Source: Streptomyces sp. NBC_00094
Lineage (GTDB): Bacteria > Actinomycetota > Actinomycetes > Streptomycetales > Streptomycetaceae
Assembly (NCBI RefSeq): GCF_026343125.1
Contig: NZ_JAPEMB010000001.1
Location: 1,550,001 to 1,614,000 of the forward strand
Length of the DNA stretch: 64,000 bases
Direction: 5' to 3'
Shown: one piece after another, positions 35,411 through 43,635 of the stretch
Layout of the letters: each line of letters begins with the position of its first letter
Numbering within the stretch: the first letter of the stretch is position 1
Notes under the pieces: generated by a model
The model's database searches: none
The model's input: the letters and a program-made list of their open reading frames with translations, nothing else
Told to the model about the DNA's origin: nothing
Program-made: the position numbers and the translations under genes

Positions 35411-35500
35411 CGGAGGCGGGTGACGGAGGAGACGACGGAGGCGGGCGACGGGTGTCGGGCGGGTGACGGAGGCGGGCGAGGGGTGCCGGGCAGGGCGAAC
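35405..35500. repeat. degenerate GGGTGACGGAGGC repeats
   Basis: Several imperfect direct copies of GGGTGACGGAGGCG and GGGCGACGGGTG fill most of the gap between the Nudix gene and the DUF202 gene. No stable long palindrome is seen. The promoter of the DUF202 pair must lie at its right end or within it. Confidence 0.7.
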
Positions 35501-35522
35501 ATCCGACCGCTAGGGTGCACGT

Positions 35523-35918
35523 GTGAGCGATTTCGTGCAGAGCCTGCGGCTGTGGTTCGCGCCGCAGCGGATCCGGGAAGAGGGAGAGACGCCGGACTAC
35601 CGCTTCTCCCTGGCCAACGAGCGGACCTTCCTGGCCTGGATCCGTACCGCTCTCGCCCTCGTCGCCGGCGGTTTCGCCGTCGACCAGTTCCTGCCGGACC
35701 TGCGCTGGGGCGTTCGGATCGGGCTCGCGCTCGCGCTGCTCGCCTCCGGCGTGCTGTGCGCGCTGCGGGCGGTCAACCACTGGGTGCGCTGCGAGCGGGC
35801 GATGCGGCGCGGTGAGGACCTGCCCACGTCCCGGTTCCCGGCGGTGCTGAGCCTCGCGGTGGCCGTGGTGGCGCTCGCGATGGTGGTGGTCGTGCTCTTC
35901 GGCTGGACGGGTCGGTGA
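35523..35918 (+). CDS. DUF202 (YidH-type) membrane protein
   Basis: A 131-residue inner-membrane protein of the DUF202 family with three hydrophobic segments (about 40-58, 65-85, 105-127). The family hallmark SLANERTFLAWIRTALALVAGG lies in the first one. A short N-terminal cytoplasmic part precedes it. Function is unknown in bacteria. It is followed after 7 bases by a second, shorter DUF202 gene, so the two are likely to make a heteromeric complex or redundant subunits; this is inference. Confidence 0.88.
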   Translation: MSDFVQSLRLWFAPQRIREEGETPDYRFSLANERTFLAWIRTALALVAGGFAVDQFLPDLRWGVRIGLALALLASGVLCALRAVNHWVRCERAMRRGEDLPTSRFPAVLSLAVAVVALAMVVVVLFGWTGR

Positions 35919-35925
35919 CCGGGCG

Positions 35926-36294
35926 GTGACCGAGGCCCGTGGCGCCGGGGCCGACGGTCGGGAGGCCGGCCGTGCCGGGACCCCCGACCCGGAGGTCCGC
36001 GATCCCGGGCTCCAGCCGGAGCGGACGCGGCTCGCGTGGCGGCGTACGACCCTGTCGTGGACGGTCGTGGCGGTCCTCGCCGTGAAACTGGCCCTCCACG
36101 ACGACACCACGGCGACGGGGCTGACCGCACTCGCGCTGTCGGCACTGGTCTGGATCGGCTTCCTCGCCGTCGCCCACCGCCGGATCCGCTCCCTGAGCAC
36201 CGCGCGGCCACGCCCCCTCTCCCACCGGGGCGCGCTGCTCGCGGCGGGATGCACGATCGCGCTGGCCGCCTGCGGGGCGGCGATGATCTGGTGA
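35926..36294 (+). CDS. second DUF202 membrane protein
   Basis: A 122-residue protein with the DUF202 motif in shortened form (GLQPERTRLAWRRTTLSWTVVAVLAVKLAL) and three hydrophobic segments. A polar N-terminal stretch of about 35 residues precedes them. It starts with a GTG seven bases after the stop of the first DUF202 gene, with GGGCG in front. The ERTRLAWxRT variant instead of ERTFLAWIRT separates the two paralogues. The gene converges on the medium-chain oxidoreductase gene. Confidence 0.85.
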   Translation: MTEARGAGADGREAGRAGTPDPEVRDPGLQPERTRLAWRRTTLSWTVVAVLAVKLALHDDTTATGLTALALSALVWIGFLAVAHRRIRSLSTARPRPLSHRGALLAAGCTIALAACGAAMIW

Positions 36295-36329
36295 CCCGAC
36301 GGACCTGAACGTCTCGTCGACCTCGCCGT

Positions 36330-37259
36330 TCAGGGGACGGTGACGACGACCTTGCCGTTCAGTCCGCCCTCGGCGTTTGCGCGCTGGGCGTCGGCCGCCC
36401 GCTCCAGGGGGAACGTAGCGGCCACCCGTACCGTGAGGACGCCCTCGTCGACCAGGTCCGCGAGGGCCGCGAGGTCGGCGGCGTCCGGGCGGACCCAGAA
36501 GTAGCGGCCTCCGAGGGCGAGGACCTCGCCGTCGGCGATCGAGGCGAGGCGGCCGCCCGGGGCGAGCAGGTCGGCGGAGAGCCGCAGGAACGGGCCGCCG
36601 ATCGTGTCGAGGACGGCGTCCACGCCCTGCGGCGCGAGGGCCCTGAGCTGCTCGGCGAACGTGAGCTCGTCGTAGCGGACGGGCTCGGCGCCGAGCTCCG
36701 CCACCCTCGCCTGCCCGGCGTCCCGCGCCGCGCCGATGACCCGGCAGCCGAGGTGGCGGGCGATCTGCACCGCCATCGAGCCGACCCCGCCGGCCGCCGC
36801 GTGCACGAGGACGGTCTCGCCGGGGCGGACCGCGAGGGCGTGGTGGAGCACCTGGTAGGCGGTGAGGCCGACGAGGGGCAGGGCGGCGGCCTCGTCGAAG
36901 CCCAGGGTGCGCGGCTTGCGGGCGAGGGTGCGGACGGGTGCTGCGACCAACTCGGCGAAGGTCCCCCGGGAGAGGAAGTCCTCGCGTACGTACCCCATGA
37001 CCTCGTCGCCCACGGCGAACTCGGTGACGGAGACGCCGGGCCTGACGACGACCCCGGAGACGTCCCAGCCGGGGATGACCGGGAAGACCGCGTCCATCAT
37101 GCCGTCGAGGTATCCGGCCTGGCACTTCCAGTCGACGGGATTGACGGAGGCCGCCCGCACCTCGACCAGGACCGCGTCCGGCCCGACCTTCGGGTCGGGC
37201 AGCTCGCCGTACTCCAGGACCTCGGGGCCGCCGTACCGGCGGTAGCTGATCGCCTTCAT
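36330..37259 (-). CDS. zinc-independent medium-chain NADP-dependent oxidoreductase
   Basis: A 309-residue quinone-oxidoreductase-like MDR enzyme. The GroES-like N-terminal half carries VEVRAASVNPVDWKCQAGY. The Rossmann half has HAAAGGVGSMAVQIARHLGCRVIG near residues 153-176, the NADPH motif AAGGVG being typical of QOR and reticulon-4-interacting-protein-like members. Zinc-binding cysteines of classical alcohol dehydrogenases are missing, as expected for this branch. The substrate is unknown, perhaps quinones or enones. It is probably monocistronic. Confidence 0.9.
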   Translation of the reverse strand: MKAISYRRYGGPEVLEYGELPDPKVGPDAVLVEVRAASVNPVDWKCQAGYLDGMMDAVFPVIPGWDVSGVVVRPGVSVTEFAVGDEVMGYVREDFLSRGTFAELVAAPVRTLARKPRTLGFDEAAALPLVGLTAYQVLHHALAVRPGETVLVHAAAGGVGSMAVQIARHLGCRVIGAARDAGQARVAELGAEPVRYDELTFAEQLRALAPQGVDAVLDTIGGPFLRLSADLLAPGGRLASIADGEVLALGGRYFWVRPDAADLAALADLVDEGVLTVRVAATFPLERAADAQRANAEGGLNGKVVVTVP

Positions 37260-37398
37260 ACCCCGACCCTCGGCGGGGCGCCGGGCTCTCGCAAGTCAGG
37301 ACGGAGGGAGTAGTCGCGACAATCCGTGCGAATCAGGACGATAGGGATGTAGGGCACTAGCCTGGAAGGGTCAGCCGACCCCTCACAGAGGCCACGTC

Positions 37399-37695
37399 AT
37401 GACCGTCCTCCACCACGAACACCCCACGCACGCACACAGCCACGGTCCGTCGTGCGGGCACACCGCCGTCACGCACCGGGACCATGTCGACTACGCCCAC
37501 AACGGACACCTGCACCGCGAGCACGCCGGACACTGGGACGAGTGCGAGACCACCTCACACGTCGCGCACACCCACCCCGACCACACGCACGGGCCGGAGT
37601 GCGGACACGCCGCCGTCGCGCACGGCGACCACCTCGACTACGCGCACGACGGGCACCGGCACGCGGCGCACGGCAACCACTGGGACGACCACTGA
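37399..37695 (+). CDS. histidine-rich duplicated metal-binding protein
   Basis: A 98-residue protein, nearly one-third histidine. It consists of two homologous halves (about 14-50 and 60-98), each with HGPxCGHxAVxHxDHxDYxHxGHxHxxHxxHWD. No signal peptide or membrane segment is seen. The regular His, Cys and Asp residues strongly suggest storage or chaperoning of Zn2+ or Ni2+ in the cytoplasm. No function is established to my knowledge. The start follows GAGGCCACGTC. The 139 bases upstream contain no operator I can name with confidence. Confidence 0.82.
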   Translation: MTVLHHEHPTHAHSHGPSCGHTAVTHRDHVDYAHNGHLHREHAGHWDECETTSHVAHTHPDHTHGPECGHAAVAHGDHLDYAHDGHRHAAHGNHWDDH

Positions 37696-37784
37696 CGTGG
37701 ATGCGGGAGTCCCGTGCGAGACGTTTCCGGGACCGCTGCCGCAGGCCTGATCCGTGCCTGTGATCGCCGGGTGGGCGTCGTCTC

Positions 37785-39299
37785 TCAGCGTCGGGCCGGC
37801 GGCGGGGTTGCGGCGCCGTTCAGGCAGCGGTCGAGGAGTGCGCGCATGCGGGCGGCGGGGAGGGACGGGTTGGCCGCGGCGCCTTCTGCGGTGCGGGGGT
37901 CGGCGAGGAGGGCCTCCAGGGTCTCCGGCGTCAGGCCCGGGTTGGCGGCGGCGGCCCGGCGCACCGACTCGTCGGGGTCGTCCACCGGGGGGTCGGGCAG
38001 GGTGGGATCGGCCGCGGCCAGGGCGCGCACCTCGGGGTCCGGGTGACCGATGAGGTGGGTCCGGCCCGTGCGGGGGAAGCCGGGCAGCGTCAGCAGGTCC
38101 GAACGGTGGTCCGGGCGGGTGACGAAGACGTCCAGGAGGAGGTGTGGCGGGGCCAATGGGTGGTTGCAGGCCAGCCGGATCCGGACCTCCTCGTCGTCGT
38201 CCTGCGCGAGTGTCCCGACGAGTTCTGCGGGCAGGCCGCACCAGCTCGCCGCAACCCGGCGGAGCACCGGTTCCCCGGACGCCGCGCAGGCGGCGAACCA
38301 GTCGGGCGACGGCACGGTGGCCGGGTCGGGGTCCGGCTCGGTGATCGGGCAGATGCATTCAGGACCGTGCCCGATGACCCGGTCGATCACGTCGTACTCG
38401 GCCCAGGTGCGGGGGAAGGGGTGGAGGCGTGCGCGCATCCGCACGTCCTCGTCCGGGTCCTCCCTCAGCTCCGCCACCAGGTCCGGTCCCAGGTCGGGCC
38501 GGGCGGCGACCATCTCGCGGACCTTCGCCTCGGGATGCCGGGCGAGCCGGGCGACGGCGTCGGCCGGAGTGTGGGGGTTCCGGGCCAGGGGGTGCACCGT
38601 GTCGTCCGCGAAGCACTGCTCGACGAGCGCGGGCGACAGAGCGCACCTGCCGAGCACGAACGGCCTGCTGCTCGGACGGATGGACGGCAGCTCGGCCTCC
38701 ACCCGTTCCGGGTCCAGCTCCCAGTTCCTGTCCTGCGCCGCTTCACGGACCGCGGGGTCCGGATCGTCGAGCAGCCCCGCCCGCTGCGCCGGGGTCAGCG
38801 ACTCCCACCGCCAAGTGGCCCGTATCCGGAGTGCGGGGTCCTCGCGGCCGGCCATGGAGCGGAAGAAGGACAGCGGGATCTGCCGGGACGAGTCGAGCTC
38901 CCAGATGATCTCGTTCGCGGTGACCTTGCCGTCCTCGCCCCCGTCCTGGGCGGTCAGGAGGGTGACGAGGATGTCGTCCGGCAGTGGTCGGACCCAGCGG
39001 GGCCAGGGGCGGAGGTGGGGGTTGGCGAGCCGCGCGCGGACGAGCCCCGACGGGTCCGTTGCCAAGGAGGCGAGTCGCGAAGGATCTACGTGCTGGTTGC
39101 GGGCGAGCGCGCCGCGGATCCGCCACTCGGGGTGGCGCAGGGCTGCGTCGATGACGGCGTCGGGCAGGTCGCGGTCCATACACATCAGCTGGCCGAGATC
39201 ACCGGCCGCTTGACCCATCAGGCGTATCAGTACGTCGGAGGGCGCCGCCGGATTGAACGCGACGCCACGCAGCCACAGCGCTTGGAGAGAATCGGACAC
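37785..39299 (-). CDS. HEAT/leucine-rich-variant repeat protein
   Basis: A 504-residue protein made of repeated helical units with the pattern LxxLAxxPxxxVRxxVAxNPxxP. Examples are LARHPEAKVREMVAARPDLGPDLVAELREDPDEDVRMRARLHP and IGHPDPEVRALAAADPTLPDPPVDDPDESVRRAAAANPGLTPETLEALLADP. These resemble the LRV and HEAT superhelical folds used for protein binding. A Cys-containing insert (GHGPECICPITEPDPDPA) lies near residue 310. No enzymatic motif is visible. The GTG at 39299 is preceded by CAGGAT. Its function is probably as a scaffold. Confidence 0.82.
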   Translation of the reverse strand: MSDSLQALWLRGVAFNPAAPSDVLIRLMGQAAGDLGQLMCMDRDLPDAVIDAALRHPEWRIRGALARNQHVDPSRLASLATDPSGLVRARLANPHLRPWPRWVRPLPDDILVTLLTAQDGGEDGKVTANEIIWELDSSRQIPLSFFRSMAGREDPALRIRATWRWESLTPAQRAGLLDDPDPAVREAAQDRNWELDPERVEAELPSIRPSSRPFVLGRCALSPALVEQCFADDTVHPLARNPHTPADAVARLARHPEAKVREMVAARPDLGPDLVAELREDPDEDVRMRARLHPFPRTWAEYDVIDRVIGHGPECICPITEPDPDPATVPSPDWFAACAASGEPVLRRVAASWCGLPAELVGTLAQDDDEEVRIRLACNHPLAPPHLLLDVFVTRPDHRSDLLTLPGFPRTGRTHLIGHPDPEVRALAAADPTLPDPPVDDPDESVRRAAAANPGLTPETLEALLADPRTAEGAAANPSLPAARMRALLDRCLNGAATPPPARR

Positions 39300-39497
39300 C
39301 GCGCCATCCTGCCAGCGCTTGTCACCAGGACCGGGGCCTTGTGGCGACCAGTCCGCGCCTGTGGCGGCCGGAGCCACACGCCGCGCGTCCCGGCTCCCCG
39401 CGAGGGATGGGCCGGACCGGCCCCAGCCGTAGGCCATGTGGGAGAGGGCGGGCGTGTCCTCGCCGGGCGGTTCGTCGGTGCGGGCCAAGCTCGGGCC

Positions 39498-40136
39498 ATG
39501 AGACCCACTCGTATGCGCACGGCCGCGCTCGCCGCCGTGGCGGTCGCGGTGCTGACGGGCACGGGCGCCGCCCAGGCCCAGACTCAGGCCAGGCCCGTCA
39601 CACAGGTCGCGGTACCTCCCGCGGACCACAACTGCATCAGTCCCGACGGGACCAACCTCAACACCTTCCTCGGCATCAGCGAGCGGATCATGGGTCCGCC
39701 GGCCTGCCGCGAGGCCTTCGTGGGCGAGCAGTGGTACCGCGGCTTCCCCTCCTGGGGCACGGCCACCGGCGGCGACGACGCCCGCTATCCCCGCGGCTAC
39801 ACGCCCGCCCGCTTCGACCCGATGGACGACTTCGTCTCGAAGTTCCAGGGGGTCCGGGTCGTCAGCGACATCGGCACGGCCCGGGAGCAGAGCCGGACCT
39901 TCGGTCCGGAGACCCTCCGCCGGATCGCCCCCTTCGACGGGCTCCCCTTCGCCACCTTCGCAGCGGGCCCGCTCCCCACGCTCCCGGCCGGCCGGCACAC
40001 GTCGACGGTCTTCATGCGGCTGAGCGCGGAGCACTGCGACGGGTTGAGCCGGCGGCGCGAGGTCAGCTGCCTGCCCGGAGGCGAGTTCGCCTACACGGGC
40101 CCGACGCCCCTCACCCTCTTCCTCAAGAACACCTGA
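39498..40136 (+). CDS. secreted protein of unknown function
   Basis: A 212-residue exported protein. The signal peptide MRPTRMRTAALAAVAVAVLTGTGAAQAQ ends near residue 28. The mature part is compact and has four cysteines (in NCISPDG, PPACREAF, EHCDGLS and SCLPGG), likely forming two disulfides. The sequence NTFLGISERIMGPPACREAFVGEQWYRGFPSW is distinctive, but I do not recognise a family. The context (a HEAT-like gene diverging, an MBL-fold gene downstream) gives no clue. The second ATG five codons in is an equally good start. Confidence 0.75.
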   Translation: MRPTRMRTAALAAVAVAVLTGTGAAQAQTQARPVTQVAVPPADHNCISPDGTNLNTFLGISERIMGPPACREAFVGEQWYRGFPSWGTATGGDDARYPRGYTPARFDPMDDFVSKFQGVRVVSDIGTAREQSRTFGPETLRRIAPFDGLPFATFAAGPLPTLPAGRHTSTVFMRLSAEHCDGLSRRREVSCLPGGEFAYTGPTPLTLFLKNT

Positions 40137-40242
40137 CCGAAGCGTGGGGCCGGGGTGTGGACGACGCGCCCCGGCTTCCCCCGGACCGGGCCGACTGGCA
40201 CGCTTCCCCTGTCCAGTTGAGCTCTCAGCCGGGGGAATCCCT

Positions 40243-41154
40243 TTGTCTGCCACCGATCCCTATGTGGTCGAACTCGCGCCGAACGTCCATGCCTTCGTCC
40301 AGCCCGACGGCGGCTGGTGTCTGAACAACGCCGGGTTCCTCGGCGACGCCCGCGAGTCGCTCCTCGTCGACACGGCCGCGACCGAGCGGCGGGCGCGGCT
40401 GCTGCGCGACGCGGTGCTTGCCGAGGGGCTGCCGCTGCCCCGGACCATCGTCACGACGCACCACCACGGCGACCACACCTACGGCAACGGGGTGTTCCTG
40501 CCGGAGGCGCGGATCGTCGGGCACGAGAACTGCCGGACCGAGCAGCTCGCCGCCGGCCACCAGCTCCATCTGCTGTGGCCGCAGACCGACTTCGGTCAGG
40601 TCGACATCCTGCCGCCGTCCGTCACGTACCGCGAGCGGCTGACGCTGTACGTCGGCGAGATCGAGGTGCGGGTGATCCACCCGGGCGCCGCGCACACGAC
40701 CGGCGACTCGATCGTGCACCTCCCGGAGCAGGGCGTGGTCTTCACCGGCGACCTCGTCTTCCACGGCGGGACGCCCTTCCTCCCGATGGGGTCGCTCGCC
40801 GGTTCGCTGCGCGCGCTCGATCTGCTGCGCTCGCTCGACGCGCCGACGGTGGTGCCGGGGCACGGCCGGGTGACCGACCCCTCCGCGTACGACACGACGG
40901 AGCGGTACCTGCTCTGGGTGCGGGAGCTGGCCGCCGAGGGGTACGCGAAGGGGGCGACGCCGCTGGAGACGGCGCGCGGCGCGGAGCTCGGCGAGTTCGC
41001 GGCGTGGCAGGAGAGCGAGCGGCTCGTCGCCAACCTGCACCGGGCGTACGCGGAGCTGGAGGGGCTGCCGGAGGGGGCGCCCCTGAATCCGGTGACGGTC
41101 TTCGGTGACATGGCGGCCATGAACGGCGGGGTGCCGGTGGCCTGCCACGCCTGA
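40243..41154 (+). CDS. MBL-fold metallohydrolase
   Basis: A 303-residue metallo-beta-lactamase-fold enzyme with the metal site THHHGDHTYGNG (about 80-90), HPGAAHTTGD, FTGDLVF and VVPGHGRV. The length and the late HHHGDHTYGN motif fit the class-B/quinoprotein-relay-associated branch of the fold; the substrate is unknown. Start choice: a TTG at 40243, eight bases after GGGGGA, is the only codon with a ribosome site near the conserved N-terminus DPYVVELAPNVHAFV. TTG starts are uncommon but used in Streptomyces. Confidence 0.85.
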   Translation: MSATDPYVVELAPNVHAFVQPDGGWCLNNAGFLGDARESLLVDTAATERRARLLRDAVLAEGLPLPRTIVTTHHHGDHTYGNGVFLPEARIVGHENCRTEQLAAGHQLHLLWPQTDFGQVDILPPSVTYRERLTLYVGEIEVRVIHPGAAHTTGDSIVHLPEQGVVFTGDLVFHGGTPFLPMGSLAGSLRALDLLRSLDAPTVVPGHGRVTDPSAYDTTERYLLWVRELAAEGYAKGATPLETARGAELGEFAAWQESERLVANLHRAYAELEGLPEGAPLNPVTVFGDMAAMNGGVPVACHA

Positions 41155-41173
41155 GGCCGTCCGGCCCCCGTCC

Positions 41174-42475
41174 TCACCAGCGCGGGACCCGGGGGGTGCG
41201 CCACTCCGGGTCCGCGACGCGCATCGCCGCCGCGTCGTCGCGCTCCCGCAGCGTGCCGTCGTCGTCGAGCCAGCGGCGGTGCAGGGCGGCGAGCGCGGCC
41301 CGGTCGAGCTCGACACCGAGGCCGGGGGCGTCGGAGACGGTCAGCCGGCCCTCGCGGAAGACGGGACGGGTGGTGACGACGTCCTCGGTCTGCCAGGGGT
41401 AGTGGGTGTCGCAGGCGTGGTGGAGTGCGGGCAGGGTGGCGGCGACCTGGGTCATGGCGGCGAGGCTGATGCCCAGGTGGGTGTTGGAGTGCATGGAGAG
41501 CCCGACGCCGTACGTGCGGCAGAGCGCGGCCAGTTCGCGGGTGCGGTGGAGGCCGCCCCAGTAGTGGTGGTCGCAGAGGACGATCCGTACGGCCTCCTTC
41601 GCGAAGGCCTCGGGGACCTCCTCGAAGGTGGTCACGCACATGTTGGTCGCGAGCGGCACCTTCGTACGGGCGGCGATCTCGGCCATCGCGGCGGTGCCGC
41701 TCGCCGGGTCCTCCAGGTACTCCAGGACGTCCGCGAGCTCGTGTGCGACGGCCAGTGAGGTCTCCACGGACCAGGCGCCGTTGGGATCGAGGCGGAGCGG
41801 GCGGCCGGGGAACTCCTCGGCGAGCGCGCGGATCGCGGCGACCTCCCGCTCGGGCTCGTACACCCCTCCCTTGAGCTTGAAGGAGCGGAACCCGTGGAGG
41901 CGGTCGAAGCGGCGTGCCTGGGCGACGATCCCGGCGGGATCGAGGGCCGCGCCCCAGTCGTCCGTCGGGCCGGCGCCCGGGTGGGCGGCCCAGCGGTGGA
42001 AGAGGTAGGCGCTGTACTCGACGGTGTCGCGGACCTTGCCGCCGAGGAGGGCGTGGACGGGCAGGCCGAGGGTCTTGCCGAGCGCGTCGAGGCAGGCGGT
42101 CTCGAAGGCGGAGACGACGGAGAGGCGGAGCTTGTCGGCGGTCCGGACACCGCGCAGGCCGCCCGCGTCGACACCCTCGTCCAGGGGGATCCCCGTGTCC
42201 GTACTCGTCCCGAGAGCCGCGAGGGCGAAGAGCCCGTTCACGTCCGTGACCGGGTGTCCGACAAGGGCCTCCGCCAGCGGGCGGGCGAGGTCGAGGTAGA
42301 CGCCGTCGCCGTAGGTCTCCCCGAGGCCGCTCACTCCTCCCCTGGTGATCACTTCCACCACGAGTCGGGGCGTGTAGGGCTGATGGACGCCCTGGACGTT
42401 GAGGAGAGGCGGGTCGGAGATGAGGATCGGGGTCAGCCGGACTTCGTCGACGAGCATCTTCATCATCGCATCCAT
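41174..42475 (-). CDS. glucarate dehydratase-like enolase-superfamily enzyme
   Basis: A 433-residue enzyme of the mandelate racemase/muconate lactonising superfamily, glucarate dehydratase group. It removes water from D-glucarate (or L-idarate) to give 5-keto-4-deoxyglucarate. The K-x-K pair is Lys200 and Lys202 (SFKLKGG). Metal ligands are probably Asp230, Glu255 and Asn278, and the His329 base lies in MHSNTHLGIS, a motif typical of GlucD. No other sugar-acid genes are adjacent. A palindrome GGAT-gcg-ATCC lies at 42493-42503, 18 bases upstream of the ATG, and could be a regulatory site. Confidence 0.88.
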   Translation of the reverse strand: MDAMMKMLVDEVRLTPILISDPPLLNVQGVHQPYTPRLVVEVITRGGVSGLGETYGDGVYLDLARPLAEALVGHPVTDVNGLFALAALGTSTDTGIPLDEGVDAGGLRGVRTADKLRLSVVSAFETACLDALGKTLGLPVHALLGGKVRDTVEYSAYLFHRWAAHPGAGPTDDWGAALDPAGIVAQARRFDRLHGFRSFKLKGGVYEPEREVAAIRALAEEFPGRPLRLDPNGAWSVETSLAVAHELADVLEYLEDPASGTAAMAEIAARTKVPLATNMCVTTFEEVPEAFAKEAVRIVLCDHHYWGGLHRTRELAALCRTYGVGLSMHSNTHLGISLAAMTQVAATLPALHHACDTHYPWQTEDVVTTRPVFREGRLTVSDAPGLGVELDRAALAALHRRWLDDDGTLRERDDAAAMRVADPEWRTPRVPRW

Positions 42476-42545
42476 ACGTGAACTCTATTCAGGGATGCGA
42501 TCCAGGGACAGAGTGCGGCACGGGGTTTCCCGGCGCCCCTCTGGA

Positions 42546-42565
42546 CGACATACCGACTGGTCGGT
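42546..42565. promoter_or_regulatory. TetR-type operator upstream of the phosphotransferase/acyl-CoA dehydrogenase operon
   Basis: ACCGAC-tg-GTCGGT is a perfect palindrome (42552-42565) preceded by CGACAT. The 16-base core CGACATACCGACtGGT recurs with one difference upstream of the SDR/TetR operon at 50865-50884. It lies 41 bases before the start codon. Confidence 0.75.
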
Positions 42566-42606
42566 CATCATGAACGCCGACCGAAGACGATCCGGAGGTA
42601 CGCACC

Positions 42607-43629
42607 ATGAGTTCCGCCCCGCCACCAGGTCTCGACCCCGAAGAGCTGCGCCGGTACCTCGACCGCGAGCGGCCCGGCCTGGTGTCCGGCCCCCTCGAAG
42701 CCCGGCTGATCGAGGGCGGCCGGTCGAACCTGACCTACGTCGTGACCGACGGCACCGGCCGCTGGGTCGTCCGGCGCCCCCCGCTCGGCCACGTCCTCGC
42801 CACCGCGCACGACATGCGGCGCGAGCACCGCGTCATCAGCGCCCTGCACGCGACGGACGTGCCCGTGCCGGAGACGCTGCTGCTCTGCGAGGACGAGTCC
42901 GTCCTCGGATCGCCCTTCTACGTCATGGAGTTCGTCGACGGGACGCCGTTCCGCTCGGCCCGGGAGCTCTCGCCGCTCGGCCCCGAGCGCACCCGCGCCG
43001 CCGTCCTCGGCCTGGTCGACACCCTCGTCGACCTGCACGCCGTCGACCCGGCGGCGGCGGGGCTCGGGGACTTCGGCCGCCCCGAGGGCTTCCTCGACCG
43101 GCAGCTGCGCCGCTGGGGCAAGCAGCTCGACGCCTCGCGCGGCCGCGAGCTGCCGGGGATCGCGGAGCTGCACGCGGCCCTCGGCCGGGCGCTGCCCGCC
43201 TCTCCCCCGCCGACCGTCATCCACGGCGACTACCGCCTCGACAACGTCCTCATCGGCGAGGACGACCGCATCCGGGCCGTCCTCGACTGGGAGATGTCCA
43301 CACTCGGCGACCCGCTCACCGACCTCGGCCTCCTCGTCATGTACAGCACGCCGCTGGACCTGCCGGACTCCCCCATCTCCACGACCGCCACGGCCGCCGG
43401 GCACCCGAGCGCCGCCGAACTGGTCGAGCGCTACGCGGCCCGCTCGGGCCGGGACACCTCCGCCCTCGCCTGGTACACGGCCTTCGCCTGGTTCAAGCTC
43501 GCCGTGATCCTGGAGGGCATCCACTACCGCTGGACCCTCGGACAGACGGTCGGCGCCGGCTTCGACCGCATCGGCGAACTCGTCCCCGTCTTCATCGAGC
43601 ACGGCCTGACCACCCTTCAGGAGGGCTGA
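42607..43629 (+). CDS. phosphotransferase family protein (ACAD10 kinase-like)
   Basis: A 340-residue protein of the aminoglycoside-phosphotransferase/choline-kinase fold. The kinase catalytic loop reads VIHGDYRLDNVLI and the metal-binding segment reads AVLDWEMSTLGDPLTDLG. Such genes often accompany acyl-CoA dehydrogenases and correspond to the kinase domain of ACAD10/11, which phosphorylates 4-hydroxy fatty acyl-CoA. That role is likely here, given the acyl-CoA dehydrogenase gene seven bases downstream. GGAGG is eight bases before the ATG. A TetR operator lies upstream. Confidence 0.9.
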   Translation: MSSAPPPGLDPEELRRYLDRERPGLVSGPLEARLIEGGRSNLTYVVTDGTGRWVVRRPPLGHVLATAHDMRREHRVISALHATDVPVPETLLLCEDESVLGSPFYVMEFVDGTPFRSARELSPLGPERTRAAVLGLVDTLVDLHAVDPAAAGLGDFGRPEGFLDRQLRRWGKQLDASRGRELPGIAELHAALGRALPASPPPTVIHGDYRLDNVLIGEDDRIRAVLDWEMSTLGDPLTDLGLLVMYSTPLDLPDSPISTTATAAGHPSAAELVERYAARSGRDTSALAWYTAFAWFKLAVILEGIHYRWTLGQTVGAGFDRIGELVPVFIEHGLTTLQEG

Positions 43630-43635
43630 CCCGCC

